A DNA stretch of 64,000 nt from Roseiarcus sp963820795. Its GTDB lineage: Bacteria > Pseudomonadota > Alphaproteobacteria > Rhizobiales > Beijerinckiaceae. Under the pieces are notes generated by a model, which was not told the origin of the DNA, searched no databases, and saw only the letters and a list, made by a program, of their open reading frames with translations. This document shows, in pieces, positions 40,037-48,863 of the stretch. The first letter of the stretch is position 1. The number at the start of each line of letters is the position of its first letter. The translations under genes and the position numbers were made by a program. Location of the stretch: positions 248,001 to 312,000 of the forward strand of contig CAWGBJ010000020.1 of the NCBI GenBank assembly GCA_963820795.1, given 5' to 3'.

Positions 40037-40083
40037 TTGCAATTCGCGTCGTCACCATCCATATACCATCCAACCGGATGGTA
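40037..40083 (+). promoter_or_regulatory. Promoter and three-half-site operator of the ribbon-helix-helix gene
   Basis: TTGCAA (40037-40042) and CATATA (40060-40065), 17 bases apart, form a promoter. Overlapping the -10 is the inverted repeat TACCATCC-AACC-GGATGGTA (40064-40083), preceded by a third direct half-site ACCATCC (40054-40060). The regulator's ATG is at 40094, so binding here would autorepress transcription. Confidence 0.65.
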
Positions 40084-40093
40084 GAGGGTCGCG

Positions 40094-40513
40094 ATGAACG
40101 GAGAGATTCGGGGACTGCGAGATAGGCCCGGCGAAAGCGAGAAGATCACCATCAACCTCGGCTTCGTCGACCTCGGCCATATCGATCTCCTGGTGCGCGA
40201 AGGCTTTTATTCCAATCGCACCGATTTCATCCGGACCGCGATCCGCAACCAGCTTGCCGGCCACACTGACGCCCTCAGGCAGTCGATCGCGCGGCGCACG
40301 CTCGAACTCGGCCTCAGGCGCGTCAGCCGCGACGAGCTCGAGACGGCGAGGGCCGCCGGCCGCAGGCTCAACATCCAGGTCGTCGGGCTGGCGACGATCG
40401 ACGATGACGTCACGCCGGAGCTCGCGCTGTCGACCATCGAATCGATCACCGTGCTCGGGGCGCTTCACGCCAGCAAAGCCGTCAAGGCGGCGCTCGCCGA
40501 TCGCATCGGGTGA
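40094..40513 (+). CDS. Ribbon-helix-helix (CopG-like) transcriptional regulator
   Basis: 139 residues. N-terminal RHH: EKITINLGFVDLGHIDLLVR then EGFYSNRTDFIRTAIRNQLA, where the beta strand KITINLG contacts DNA and the two helices dimerise. The C-terminal part (ARRTLELGLRRVSRDELETA, LNIQVVGLATIDDDVTPELA) is of unknown role, with repeated ITVLGAL-like beta elements perhaps for ligand or oligomer formation. A palindromic operator sits in its own promoter (40054-40083). 42 bases downstream begins the PHB-depolymerase-family gene, likely cotranscribed and a natural target. Confidence 0.85.
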   Translation: MNGEIRGLRDRPGESEKITINLGFVDLGHIDLLVREGFYSNRTDFIRTAIRNQLAGHTDALRQSIARRTLELGLRRVSRDELETARAAGRRLNIQVVGLATIDDDVTPELALSTIESITVLGALHASKAVKAALADRIG

Positions 40514-40555
40514 TCCACGCCCGGTTCCTTTCCGCCAACAAGAAGGATTGTTTCA

Positions 40556-41824
40556 ATGACCTCTGTCCTCGGCAGAGCCATGCAAGAGGCTCTTCAGCTC
40601 ACACGCGCCCAGAAACTGGGCGAGGCGACGCGGATCATTCAACGCGCGCTGAGCGGACACGGACGCCCCGAGCCGCCGGAGGAGTCGCCGGACGGCGGCC
40701 GATTGATAGCGCCGCCGCCGCTCGAGACGCCCGAGAACGAGGGCGCCGCCGAGCCGGCGCCGGAAACGGACGCCCGCGCGCCGGAGGTCACGGCGGAACG
40801 CCCGCCGGCCGAACGACCGCGAAGGGGGCTCGGGGAGGTCCTGAAGCTGTTGCGCGAGGCTAAGCGTCCGGGCGCCGGCTTCGAGTTCGCGACGGCGCGC
40901 CAATTGCGGAAGGCGCCGTTGATTCCCGTGCCCGATGGGGCGGTCTATGTCACGAAGACCTTCGCCTGCGCGGCGGGCTCGCGAGACTACAGGCTCTATG
41001 TCCCGAGCCGGGCGGATGGCAGGGCGCGTCCCTTGCTCGTCATGCTGCACGGCTGCACCCAAGATCCCGACGACTTCGCCGCGGGGACCGCCATGAACCG
41101 GCTGGCCGAGGAGCAGGGCTTCCTCGTCGCCTATCCAAGACAGCCGCCGAGCGCCAATCCCTCGGCATGCTGGAACTGGTTCAACCCGAAGGACCAGAGG
41201 CGCGGCGAGGGCGAGCCGAGCATCATCGCCGGCATCACCCGCAGCCTCCTGTCGGAGTTCGCCGTCGACGGGTCGCGCGTCTATGTGGCGGGCCTCTCGG
41301 CCGGCGGGGCGATGGCGGCGATCATGGCCGCTCTCTATCCCGAGCTCTACGCCGCCGCCGGCATTCACTCCGGTCTCGCCTACGGGTCCGCCGCCGACCT
41401 GCCTTCGGCGCTCGCCGCCATGCGCGGCGGCGCGAGCGGGGCGCCGGCGCCGATGCCCACGCGAGCCAAGCCTCGCGCGGGTCGACGAAACGGCAGCGTT
41501 CGAACGATCGTCTTTCATGGGGCGAACGACAAGACGGTCAATCCGTCCAACGCGGCGGCGATCCTCGCCGAGGCGCGCGCCGGGCTCGCCGCGCAGACGC
41601 ATGAAACCAGGAAAAGGGGCGTTGCAGGCGGGCGCGCCTATACGCGCACCGTGATCGCCGACGCGAGCGGCGTTGTCCGCGCCGAAGGCTGGGCGATCGA
41701 AGAGCTGGGGCACGCCTGGTCCGGCGGCAGCCCAGACGGGTCGTACGCCGACCCCCACGGGCCCGACGCCTCACGCGAAATGCTGCGGTTTTTCCTGGAG
41801 GCGCCGCCTGAGCGGCGCGCCTGA
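40556..41824 (+). CDS. PHB-depolymerase-family esterase (LpqC-like alpha/beta hydrolase)
   Basis: 422 residues. Residues 1-115 are polar and Pro/Glu-rich (linker-like, no signal peptide). The alpha/beta hydrolase starts at about 140: YRLYVPSRADG, oxyanion region LVMLHGCTQDPDDFAAGTAM, nucleophile elbow VAGLSAGGAMAA, acid VFHGANDKTVNP and His LGHAWSGGSPDGSYADPHGP. This is the PHB depolymerase/feruloyl-esterase-like family; without a signal peptide the substrate is probably intracellular polyhydroxyalkanoate or an ester. It follows the RHH regulator in the same transcript. Confidence 0.9.
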   Translation: MTSVLGRAMQEALQLTRAQKLGEATRIIQRALSGHGRPEPPEESPDGGRLIAPPPLETPENEGAAEPAPETDARAPEVTAERPPAERPRRGLGEVLKLLREAKRPGAGFEFATARQLRKAPLIPVPDGAVYVTKTFACAAGSRDYRLYVPSRADGRARPLLVMLHGCTQDPDDFAAGTAMNRLAEEQGFLVAYPRQPPSANPSACWNWFNPKDQRRGEGEPSIIAGITRSLLSEFAVDGSRVYVAGLSAGGAMAAIMAALYPELYAAAGIHSGLAYGSAADLPSALAAMRGGASGAPAPMPTRAKPRAGRRNGSVRTIVFHGANDKTVNPSNAAAILAEARAGLAAQTHETRKRGVAGGRAYTRTVIADASGVVRAEGWAIEELGHAWSGGSPDGSYADPHGPDASREMLRFFLEAPPERRA

Positions 41825-41854
41825 CCCGTTGGGCAGAATGCGTGGCCGCGGCGG

Positions 41855-42904
41855 CTACGCGGCCGCCCAGGGCATGAGGACGACCTTGCCGCCGAGTCCG
41901 CCAGCGTCGATGCGCGCGTGGACGTCGCGGGCGGCGTCGAGAGGTAGGCGGTCGACGACGACCGGATGAATCGCGCCGTCGCGCAGGAGTTCGAACAAAG
42001 TCGCCATGTCGGCCATGAACTCCGCCGGATGGGTCTTGCGGCGGCTGGTGATCGAGTACCAGACGGCGCTGCGGCCGTTGAAGAAGCGGCTGAGCGCGCC
42101 CCACATCCTCAGCCGCAGGAGGCCGAGGCCGGCCGACACGAGGCTTTCGCCACCGACGGCCATGGTTTGCGATCCGTAGCCGATGAGCAGGCCACCCGGC
42201 GCGAGGCAGGCGAAGGAACGGGCGAAATGCGGGCCGCCGATGGGGTCGAAGGCGGCGTCGACGCCGGCCCCGCCCGGGCGCGCCGCGGCGAGGCGGCGCA
42301 CCGCCGCGACGAAGTCGCCGGCGCGATAGTCGATCGCCGCCGCGCCGTATCGCTCGACCACGGGCAGGTTGGCGGCCGAGCAGGTGCCGATCGCCTTCAG
42401 GCCGAAATGGCGGGCGAGATCGAGCAGCGCCGTGCCGACGGTCCCGGACGCGCCGACCACGAGAATGGTAGCGCCCGCGGGCAGGCGCCGGCAGCGGGTG
42501 AGCATTTGGAATGCGGTGAGATAGGCGAGCGGAATGCACACCGCTTCCGCGGCGTCGACCCCGTCGGGCACGGGGACGAGAAAACGAACGGGGCGGATCG
42601 CATATTGCGCGTAGCCGCCGACGACCGAGAGATCGGCGACCCTTACGCCCTCGCGCGGCGAAGTCACGCCCGGCCCGGCTTTGTCGACGGTCCCGACGAG
42701 ATCGTAGCCGGGGGTGAACGGCAGCGGCCCCTTGAAATCGGGATAGCGGCCCATGCGGATGAAGGCGTCGGTGAAGCCCGTGCCGGCGGCCAGCACCTTG
42801 ATGCGGACCTCGCCCGGGCCGGGCTCGGGAAGGACCGCTTCTTCGACGAGCTTCAGGACCTCGGGCCCGCCGAATCGATCAATGCGAATGCGCCGCCAGG
42901 ACAT
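41855..42904 (-). CDS. Quinone-oxidoreductase-type MDR dehydrogenase
   Basis: 349 residues starting MSWRRIRIDRFGGPEVLKLV. GroES-like domain with TGFTDAFIRMGRYPDFKGPL and FTPGYDLVG; cofactor domain ILVVGASGTVGTALLDLARH; ends LGGKVVLMPWAAA. Zinc-free NADPH-dependent reductase or enoyl-type reductase of unknown substrate. Ends 30 bases from the convergent esterase gene. Distinct from the QOR at 20784-21770 (different spacing and length). Confidence 0.9.
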   Translation of the reverse strand: MSWRRIRIDRFGGPEVLKLVEEAVLPEPGPGEVRIKVLAAGTGFTDAFIRMGRYPDFKGPLPFTPGYDLVGTVDKAGPGVTSPREGVRVADLSVVGGYAQYAIRPVRFLVPVPDGVDAAEAVCIPLAYLTAFQMLTRCRRLPAGATILVVGASGTVGTALLDLARHFGLKAIGTCSAANLPVVERYGAAAIDYRAGDFVAAVRRLAAARPGGAGVDAAFDPIGGPHFARSFACLAPGGLLIGYGSQTMAVGGESLVSAGLGLLRLRMWGALSRFFNGRSAVWYSITSRRKTHPAEFMADMATLFELLRDGAIHPVVVDRLPLDAARDVHARIDAGGLGGKVVLMPWAAA

Positions 42905-43160
42905 GAACCGCCCTCCTCGCTTCGAGGCATGCTACGACGTAGGGTTGCTCTCACGAGCTTATCCGAGAAGGCCGAGAGCGTCGGCCGCGCCGACATCAAC
43001 GGCGCGCGCCAACCGCGTCGGCTTGCCCAAAACATGGTATATGGAGAAGATTTTGCTCGGTGAAGCACGCGATCCGGCGAGTGTCGGCTGAAGTTTGCTT
43101 TTGGCTAAGGGCACATCCCGCGCTAGCGTGCAGTCTCGTCGCGAAAAGGAGGCGCGCGCC

Positions 43161-43454
43161 ATGTCGACCTATGTCGCTCTTGCAAACTGGACGGCCGACG
43201 GCATCAGGGCGGTTGGAAATGCGGCCGACCGCCTGGACGCGATCAAGAAGATGATGGCGGACATGGACTGCCATTACCACTCGATCCACATGACCATGGG
43301 CGAATACGACTTTGTCCTGATCTACGACGCGCCCGACGACGCCGTCGCCGCGCGTCTGACGCTGCAGATCGCCAAGAAAGGCTTCGTGCAAACCAAGACG
43401 ATGAAGGCGTTCCCCGAGCAGGCCTTCCGCGAGATCGTCAAGTCGTTGGCTTAG
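43161..43454 (+). CDS. GYD-domain protein
   Basis: 97 residues from ATG 43161 with AAGGAGG upstream. Sequence MSTYVALANWTADGIRAVGN, MTMGEYDFVLIYDAPDDAVA and KTMKAFPEQAFREIVKSLA match the GYD family, small ferredoxin-like-fold proteins; the GxYD motif is GEYD. Function of the family is unproven. Monocistronic, cytosolic. Confidence 0.88.
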   Translation: MSTYVALANWTADGIRAVGNAADRLDAIKKMMADMDCHYHSIHMTMGEYDFVLIYDAPDDAVAARLTLQIAKKGFVQTKTMKAFPEQAFREIVKSLA

Positions 43455-43476
43455 CCGAACTCCCCTCGTCCGAATG

Positions 43477-43700
43477 TCACGTCGCGCGCTCGAGACGTTC
43501 GGCGATCCACAGCTTCACGAGCGCCTGCCTGGTCACGCCGAGGCGACGGGCCTCGCGGTCGAGGCCGTCGACCACCCAGGCGGGAAAGTCGACATTGACG
43601 CGCCGGAGCGCGAGATTGGGCGCCGCGCCTTCTCCCAGTCGATGTCGCCGGAAACGTCCTCGCCGATCTCGAACTTTTCGTCGAACTCACGCGCCTTCAT
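43477..43700 (-). pseudogene. brnA: BrnA antitoxin with one-base frameshift
   Basis: From ATG 43700 the frame MKAREFDEKFEIGEDVSGDI then DWEKARRP leaves frame; the rest reads NLALRRVNVDFPAWVVDGLD and REARRLGVTRQALVKLWIAE RLERAT with TGA at 43477. Adding one C to the CCC run at about 43618-43620 restores a 74-residue BrnA, an RHH antitoxin with the typical VNVDFPAWxVxxLDxEAxRxGVTRQ. The start overlaps the brnT end, as in intact systems. Given the broken toxin next to it, decay is plausible, but a homopolymer error is not excluded. Confidence 0.78.
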
Positions 43701-43746
43701 AGGCCTGGATCTCCTCTTTGCGGGAACGTCGAACCGAGAAGGCCAT
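43687..43746 (-). pseudogene. brnT: BrnT toxin C-terminal remnant
   Basis: AFSVRRSRKEEIQAYEGA followed by TGA matches the end of BrnT ribonuclease toxins (IISLRRARxxExxxYE) and overlaps the brnA start in the normal way. Upstream, the sequence runs into a palindromic repeat (43786-43801) and the purB 3' end, so the N-terminal two-thirds, including the catalytic residues, are missing. Confidence 0.6.
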
Positions 43747-43785
43747 CAAGTTTGAGATCAAACGCGACCAGGCGGCTCGCTGGAT

Positions 43786-43801
43786 CCCCGCTTTCGCGGG
43801 G
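43786..43801. repeat. Dispersed GC palindrome
   Basis: CCCCGC-TTTC-GCGGGG, embedded in CTGGATCCCCG...GGGTGACAC, a common genomic interspersed repeat (its translation VTPAKAGIQ is familiar from many proteobacterial genomes). It lies exactly where brnT is cut off and could also end purB transcription. Confidence 0.7.
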
Positions 43802-43823
43802 GTGACACGCCGCCATTGAGGAG

Positions 43824-45128
43824 CTACTCGCCGAACACCCGCGCGAAAATCTCGTCCACGTGCGTGAAGTGATAGCCGAGGTCGAACAGCGCTTCGAGCT
43901 CCCCGGGCGCGAGCGCCTTCGCCACGTCCTTGTCCGCTTTGAGCAAGGTCAGAAAGTCTCCCTCGCCGCGCCACACCAGCATGGCGTTGCGCTGCACGAT
44001 CTCGTAGGCCGCCTCGCGCGACACGCCCTTCTGCGTCAGCGCCAGGAGCACCCGCTGCGAGTGGATGAGGCCGCCGAGCCGGTCGAGGTTCTTCTTCATA
44101 GTCTCGGGATAGACGACGAGCCGGTCGATGACGTCGGCGAGGCGGGCCAGGGCGAAATCGAGGGTGATCGTCGCGTCCGGACCGATCATCCGCTCGACCG
44201 AGGAATGCGAGATGTCGCGCTCGTGCCAGAGCGCCACGTCCTCCATCGCCGGGACTGCCGCCGAGCGCACCATGCGGGCGAGGCCGGTCAGGTTCTCGGC
44301 GAGCACGGGATTGCGCTTGTGCGGCATCGCCGAGGAGCCCTTCTGCCCTTCGGCGAAATATTCCTCCGCCTCCAGCACTTCGGTGCGCTGCAGATGGCGG
44401 ATCTCCGTCGCCAGCCGCTCGACCGAAGAGGCGACGACGCCGAGCGCCGCGAAGAAGGCCGCATGGCGGTCGCGCGGGATCACCTGGGTCGAGACCGGCT
44501 CGGGCCTCAAGCCCAGCTTCGCCGCGACATGGGCTTCGACGCGCGGGTCGATGTTGGCGAAGGTGCCGACCGCGCCAGAAATGGCGCAGGTCGAAATCTC
44601 CTCGCGCGCCGCGACCAGCCGGGCGCGGGCGCGGGCGAATTCGGCATAGGCCTGCGCCAGCTTGAGGCCGAAGGTGGTCGGCTCGGCATGGACGCCGTGC
44701 GAGCGGCCGATGGTCGGCGTATCTTTATGCTCATAGGCGCGGCGCTTCAGCGCGGCGAGCAGCGCCTCGACGTCGGCGATCAGGATGTCGCTCGCCCGTT
44801 TGAGCTGCACTGCGAGGCAGGTGTCGAGCACGTCGGAACTGGTCATGCCCTGATGGACGAAGCGCGCGTCCTCGCCGATGAATTCGGCGAGATGGGTCAG
44901 GAAGGCGATCACGTCGTGCTTGGTCGTCCGCTCGATCTCCTCGATCCGCCTGACGTCGAACTTGGCTTTGCTGCCCTTTTCCCAGATCGCCTTCGCCGCT
45001 GCCTTCGGGATGATTCCGATCTCCGCCATGGCTTCGCAGGCGTAGGCCTCGATCTCGAACCAGATGCGAAAGCGCGTCTCGGGCGACCAGACCTGGGTCA
45101 TCTCGGGGCGGGAGTAGCGGGGGATCAT
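43824..45128 (-). CDS. purB: Adenylosuccinate lyase
   Basis: 434 residues starting MIPRYSRPEMTQVWSPETRF. Fumarase-superfamily signature GQKGSSAMPHKRNPVLAENL (catalytic Ser loop) plus the His regions TTKHDVIAFLTHLAE and TIGRSHGVHAEPTTFGLKLA. It cleaves SAICAR and adenylosuccinate, releasing fumarate, in purine synthesis. Length is normal for the family. It stands alone; the end of the gene is next to the brnTA remnant. Confidence 0.97.
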   Translation of the reverse strand: MIPRYSRPEMTQVWSPETRFRIWFEIEAYACEAMAEIGIIPKAAAKAIWEKGSKAKFDVRRIEEIERTTKHDVIAFLTHLAEFIGEDARFVHQGMTSSDVLDTCLAVQLKRASDILIADVEALLAALKRRAYEHKDTPTIGRSHGVHAEPTTFGLKLAQAYAEFARARARLVAAREEISTCAISGAVGTFANIDPRVEAHVAAKLGLRPEPVSTQVIPRDRHAAFFAALGVVASSVERLATEIRHLQRTEVLEAEEYFAEGQKGSSAMPHKRNPVLAENLTGLARMVRSAAVPAMEDVALWHERDISHSSVERMIGPDATITLDFALARLADVIDRLVVYPETMKKNLDRLGGLIHSQRVLLALTQKGVSREAAYEIVQRNAMLVWRGEGDFLTLLKADKDVAKALAPGELEALFDLGYHFTHVDEIFARVFGE

Positions 45129-45226
45129 CGGCTCAACTCTTGCTGCGCTGAGGCGCGGGTCTATAGGAACAGGCGTCGGGAATCGAGGCGCGCCGGGACG
45201 GGCTCGCGCGGGTACGAGGCAGGGCC

Positions 45227-46480
45227 ATGTCTTCGCGAACGGTGGATGCGATCGTGCTCGGCGCCGGAATGGTCGGCGTTTCCGCCGCGCTCGCCCTTCA
45301 GGCGCGCGGCCGAACGGTGGCGATCGTCGACCGGCGCGGCGAGGCGGCGGACGAGACGAGCTTCGGCAATGCGGGCATCGTGCAGAGCGAGGCGGTCATT
45401 CCCTATCAGTTTCCCCGCGCCCCGGCCGAGCTCATGCGCGCCGCGCTCAATCAGGACCCCCGCGCGCATGTCCGCTATGGCGCGCTGCCTTCGAGCGCGC
45501 CGGCGCTGTGGCGCTACTTTCAGGCCTCGACGCCCGCCGGCAAGACCGCCTCGGCGAAGGCGATGGCGCCGCTCGTGTTCGGCGCCGCCGACGAGCACCG
45601 CAAGCTCGCCGAGGCCGCGGGGGCGAGCGCGCTGTTGCGGCCGACGGGATGGATCAAGGTCTGGCGCAGCGCGCGCGGCGAGGCGAGGGCGCACGCGGAG
45701 GTCGAGGAGCTGAAGCCCTACGGCGTCGTCGCCCATTTCCTCGACCGGGCGGCGCTGACGGCGCTCGAGCCGCAAGTCGGCGACGCCGCGCTCGGCGGCT
45801 CGCATTTTCCCGAGCCGTTGACGACGCCGGATCCCCAAGGTTTGACGCGCGCCTACGCCGCCCTGTTCGAGACGCGCGGCGGGCGGCTGGAAAAGGGCGA
45901 CGCAAGGAGCCTCGAACCGTCGGCCGGAGGCTGGATGGTCACGACCGAATCCGGCCGCATCGGCGCCCGCGACGTCGTGATCGCGCTCGGGCCGTGGTCG
46001 AACGACCTCGTCCGCGCCCACGGCCTTCGCCTGCCGTTCTTCGTCAAGCGCGGCTATCACATGCATTATGAGCCCAGGGGCAACGCCGGGCTGAACCGGC
46101 CGGTGCTCGATCTCGAAAAAGGCTACCTGGTCACGCCCATGACTCTGGGACTGCGGCTCACGACCGGGGCCGAATTCGCACGCCGCGACGATCCGCCGTC
46201 GCCTGCGCATCTGGCGCGCCTCGAGCCGTTCGCCAGGGAAATGTTCCCGATCGGGCCGCGCAAGGACGCCGCCCCCTGGCTCGGCCGCCGCCCCTGCCTG
46301 CCGGACATGCGCCCGGTCATCGGGCCGTTCCCGGGCAAGCGCGGCCTCTGGCTCGACTTCGCCCACCAGCACCTCGGCCTGACGCTGGGGCCGGTCAGCG
46401 GCCGGCTTCTGGCCGAAATGATGACCGGCGAACCGACGCTCGCCGATCCCGCCCCGTTCCGGGCGGAACGCTTCGCTTGA
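45227..46480 (+). CDS. FAD-dependent oxidoreductase, D-amino-acid dehydrogenase-like (DadA type)
   Basis: 417 residues. Dinucleotide motif DAIVLGAGMVGVSAALALQA at the N-terminus, then ETSFGNAGIVQSEAVIPYQF (typical of DadA), a DAO fold, KRGYHMHYEPRGNAGLNRPV, RLTTGAEFARRDDPP, and the C-terminal RPCLPDMRPVIGPFPGKRGL with HQHLGLTLGPVSGRLLAEMM. It oxidises an amino acid or amine and passes electrons to quinone. An amidase gene follows after 11 bases, so the pair may first hydrolyse an amide and then oxidise the amine product, which is inference. Confidence 0.88.
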   Translation: MSSRTVDAIVLGAGMVGVSAALALQARGRTVAIVDRRGEAADETSFGNAGIVQSEAVIPYQFPRAPAELMRAALNQDPRAHVRYGALPSSAPALWRYFQASTPAGKTASAKAMAPLVFGAADEHRKLAEAAGASALLRPTGWIKVWRSARGEARAHAEVEELKPYGVVAHFLDRAALTALEPQVGDAALGGSHFPEPLTTPDPQGLTRAYAALFETRGGRLEKGDARSLEPSAGGWMVTTESGRIGARDVVIALGPWSNDLVRAHGLRLPFFVKRGYHMHYEPRGNAGLNRPVLDLEKGYLVTPMTLGLRLTTGAEFARRDDPPSPAHLARLEPFAREMFPIGPRKDAAPWLGRRPCLPDMRPVIGPFPGKRGLWLDFAHQHLGLTLGPVSGRLLAEMMTGEPTLADPAPFRAERFA

Positions 46481-46491
46481 GGAGGTCTTTC

Positions 46492-47844
46492 ATGACTGAG
46501 CCGACGCTGATCGAGCTTTCGCGGCGCCTCGCCGACGGAAAGACGACGAGCCGCGCCTTGATCGAGACGTGTCTCGCGCGCATCGCCAACCCTGAGGGCG
46601 AGGGCAAGCGGGCGTTCCTCACCGTCTATGCCGAGCGGGCCCGCGCCGAGGCCGACGCCGTCGACGCCGCCCGGTCGAAGGGCGCAGCTCTGCCGCGCTT
46701 CGCCGGCGTTCCGCTGTCGATCAAGGACCTGTTCGACGTCGAAGGCGAGCCGACCCGCGCCGGTTCGCGCGCTCTCGCCGGCGCGCCGGCGGCGCTCGCC
46801 GACGCCGATGTGGTCGCGCTCGCGCGCCGCGCCGGTTTCGTCATCGTCGGCAAAACCAATATGACCGAATTCGCCTTCGGGGCGTTGGGGGCCAATCCGC
46901 ACTATGGGACGCCGCTCAGCCCCTGGGATCGCGCCCGCGGGCATGTTCCCGGCGGCTCGACCTCCGGAGGCGCGGTCGGCGTCGCCGACGGCATGACCCC
47001 AGCGACGCTCGGCACCGACACCGGCGGCTCGTGCCGCATCCCGGCGGCCTTCTGCGGGATCGTCGGCTTCAAGCCGACGCAAGCCCGTGTGTCGCTGAAG
47101 GGCGTGTTGCCGCTCGCGCCGAGCCTCGATTCGGTCGGGCCGCTGGCGATGAGCGTCTCCTGCTGCGCCGCGCTCGACAGCATTCTCTCAGGCGGGGCGG
47201 GAGAGGACGAGCCGCCCGCGCCGCTCGCCGGCCTCGCCATCGGCGTGATCGAGGGGTACGCTGACGAGTTGCTCGACGCCGCCGTCGCCGCGGCCTTCGC
47301 CGACGCGTTGGCGCGCGTCGCCAGGGCGGGCGCCAAGCTGACGCGGCTGCGCCTGCCGGAACTCGCCGAACTGCCGCACATCTATCGCAACGGCTCCCTC
47401 GTCGAGTTCGAGGCCTTCGCCGTTCATCGCGCCCGCCTGGCGACAAGCGCCGCGCAATATGACCCCTGGGTGCGAGCACGGCTCGAGGCGGCGAGCGGCA
47501 AGAGCGCGGCGGACTACATCGACCTTTTGAACGATCGGGCCCGCATGCGCGCCGCCATCGATGCGCGAACCCGCAGTTTCGATGCGCTCGCCCTGCCGAC
47601 AGTCCCGATCGCGCCGCCCGTGCTCGGCGAGCTTGGCGACCTGGCGGCATCGCGGGCTCTCAACGCGCTCATTCTGCGCAATACCGCGATCGCCAATTTC
47701 CTCGACCGGCCCGCGATCTCGATCCCCTGCCACGCGCCGGGCAGCGCGCCGGCAGGATTCATGCTGATGGGCGAGACCGGCTTCGACCGGCGTCTGCTGG
47801 CGGTTGCGCGAGGCGCAGAGGACGCGGTGAGGGTCAGCGCATAG
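46492..47844 (+). CDS. Amidase signature family hydrolase
   Basis: 450 residues from ATG 46492 (GAGGAGG upstream). Catalytic Ser-cisSer-Lys triad is complete: Lys in LSIKDLFDVEGEP, cis-Ser in PGGSTSGGAVGVADGM, nucleophile Ser in GTDTGGSCRIPAAFCG. The C-terminal domain ends RLLAVARGAEDAVRVSA. GatA is unlikely (no gatB/C beside it, shorter C-terminus), so an amide hydrolase of unknown substrate. Same transcript as the upstream FAD oxidoreductase. Confidence 0.9.
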   Translation: MTEPTLIELSRRLADGKTTSRALIETCLARIANPEGEGKRAFLTVYAERARAEADAVDAARSKGAALPRFAGVPLSIKDLFDVEGEPTRAGSRALAGAPAALADADVVALARRAGFVIVGKTNMTEFAFGALGANPHYGTPLSPWDRARGHVPGGSTSGGAVGVADGMTPATLGTDTGGSCRIPAAFCGIVGFKPTQARVSLKGVLPLAPSLDSVGPLAMSVSCCAALDSILSGGAGEDEPPAPLAGLAIGVIEGYADELLDAAVAAAFADALARVARAGAKLTRLRLPELAELPHIYRNGSLVEFEAFAVHRARLATSAAQYDPWVRARLEAASGKSAADYIDLLNDRARMRAAIDARTRSFDALALPTVPIAPPVLGELGDLAASRALNALILRNTAIANFLDRPAISIPCHAPGSAPAGFMLMGETGFDRRLLAVARGAEDAVRVSA

Positions 47845-47966
47845 ACCGTCGCCCGCCGCGCCTCCTTGACGGGGCCGTTTCCGGCGGCCGGGCCGGACTT
47901 CGTGTCCCTTCGTGTTCTTCGTGGTGATTATTGACCACCAAGGACACCAAGGAACACCAAGACGCG
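47845..47966. repeat. Inverted short repeats between convergent genes
   Basis: CTTCGTGTCCCTTCGTGTTC and CTTCGTGGT are followed, after GATTATTG, by ACCACCAAGGACACCAAGG. The two halves pair with few mismatches and form a long hairpin between amidase and the AraC gene. The CACCAAGGACACCAAGG word is a widespread interspersed repeat; here it may also terminate both genes. Confidence 0.55.
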
Positions 47967-48863
47967 TCAGCCGTTCCGCCGGGCGCAATCGGAATACATC
48001 CCTGTCGTGCGAAACTCGGTCGGACTGGCGCCGAAGCTCCGACGGAACGCCTTGGCGAAATAATTCGGATCGTCGAAGCCGCAATCGCGCGACACCGCCT
48101 TGACGCTCGTCGCGCCGCTGACGAGCAGGCTGGCGGCGCGGCGCATCCGCTCGGCGAGCACGAACTCGGCCGGCGAGACGCCCTCGCAGGTCTTGAACAC
48201 ACGCGAGAAATGCGCGCGGCTCAGGCCGGCGAGATCGGCAAGCCTCTGCACGTCGAGCGGCTCGTCGAGATGCCGCCTGACATGCGCCAGAACGTGGTCG
48301 ATCGTTCGCGGCCGCGCGTCGCGCGCGCCGCCCTCGCCGCCGAGGAGATCGTCGTAGAGCGCCATCGTCGCCGCATAGGCCATGGCGGATGCTTCGCCGG
48401 CCGACTTTGCCTCGCCATCCCTGAGCGCCAGACTCATGGCGGCCAGCCGCGCGATCGTCTCGGGCTGCAACCGGAACACCGGGCCGACGGCGGCGAGAAT
48501 CTCCCGGCAGAGGCGAAGCGCCTCCTGGCCGGTGGTGGCGATCCAGAAGAATTCCCAGCGTTCGCCGTTCTCGATCCAGTATTGGTGCTGATGCGGGATG
48601 AGGACGAGCATCGTCTCGCCGGGCCTGACGGTTCGCTGAAGGCCTTCGTATTGCAGGCGGCCCGCGCCGGCCAAAGTGTGCTGCACCACCGCAAACGGCG
48701 TCTGGCCGCGCTCGCGCCCGTTCCAGCGATAGGAGGAGTCGCTGGCGATCTCATAGCCGGTGCTGGTCGGCATGACGTGCAGCCGGTGCCGGCTGCGCGC
48801 CATCGAGACGGCGCATCGGCCTGGTCCGCGCGCCCGCATGGCCTCCAGCACAGAAATACCCAT
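47967..48863 (-). CDS. AraC-family transcriptional regulator
   Basis: 298 residues from ATG 48863 (MGISVLEAMRARGPGRCAVS); starts at 48917 or further in are possible as no clear ribosome site is seen. N-terminal cupin-like sugar-sensing domain (FAVVQHTLAGAGRLQYEGLQ, PGETMLVLIPHQHQYWIEN) and a C-terminal pair of HTH motifs (RLADLAGLSRAHFSRVFKTC; VKAVSRDCGFDDPNYFAKAF). It is divergent from the GH4 and sugar ABC genes and most likely activates them in response to the sugar. Confidence 0.9.
   Translation of the reverse strand: MGISVLEAMRARGPGRCAVSMARSRHRLHVMPTSTGYEIASDSSYRWNGRERGQTPFAVVQHTLAGAGRLQYEGLQRTVRPGETMLVLIPHQHQYWIENGERWEFFWIATTGQEALRLCREILAAVGPVFRLQPETIARLAAMSLALRDGEAKSAGEASAMAYAATMALYDDLLGGEGGARDARPRTIDHVLAHVRRHLDEPLDVQRLADLAGLSRAHFSRVFKTCEGVSPAEFVLAERMRRAASLLVSGATSVKAVSRDCGFDDPNYFAKAFRRSFGASPTEFRTTGMYSDCARRNG

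Noticed and set aside
43860..45713. A 617-codon open frame antisense to purB
   Set aside because: High-G+C codon bias opens long antisense frames; no ribosome site or family motif, while purB on the other strand is certain.
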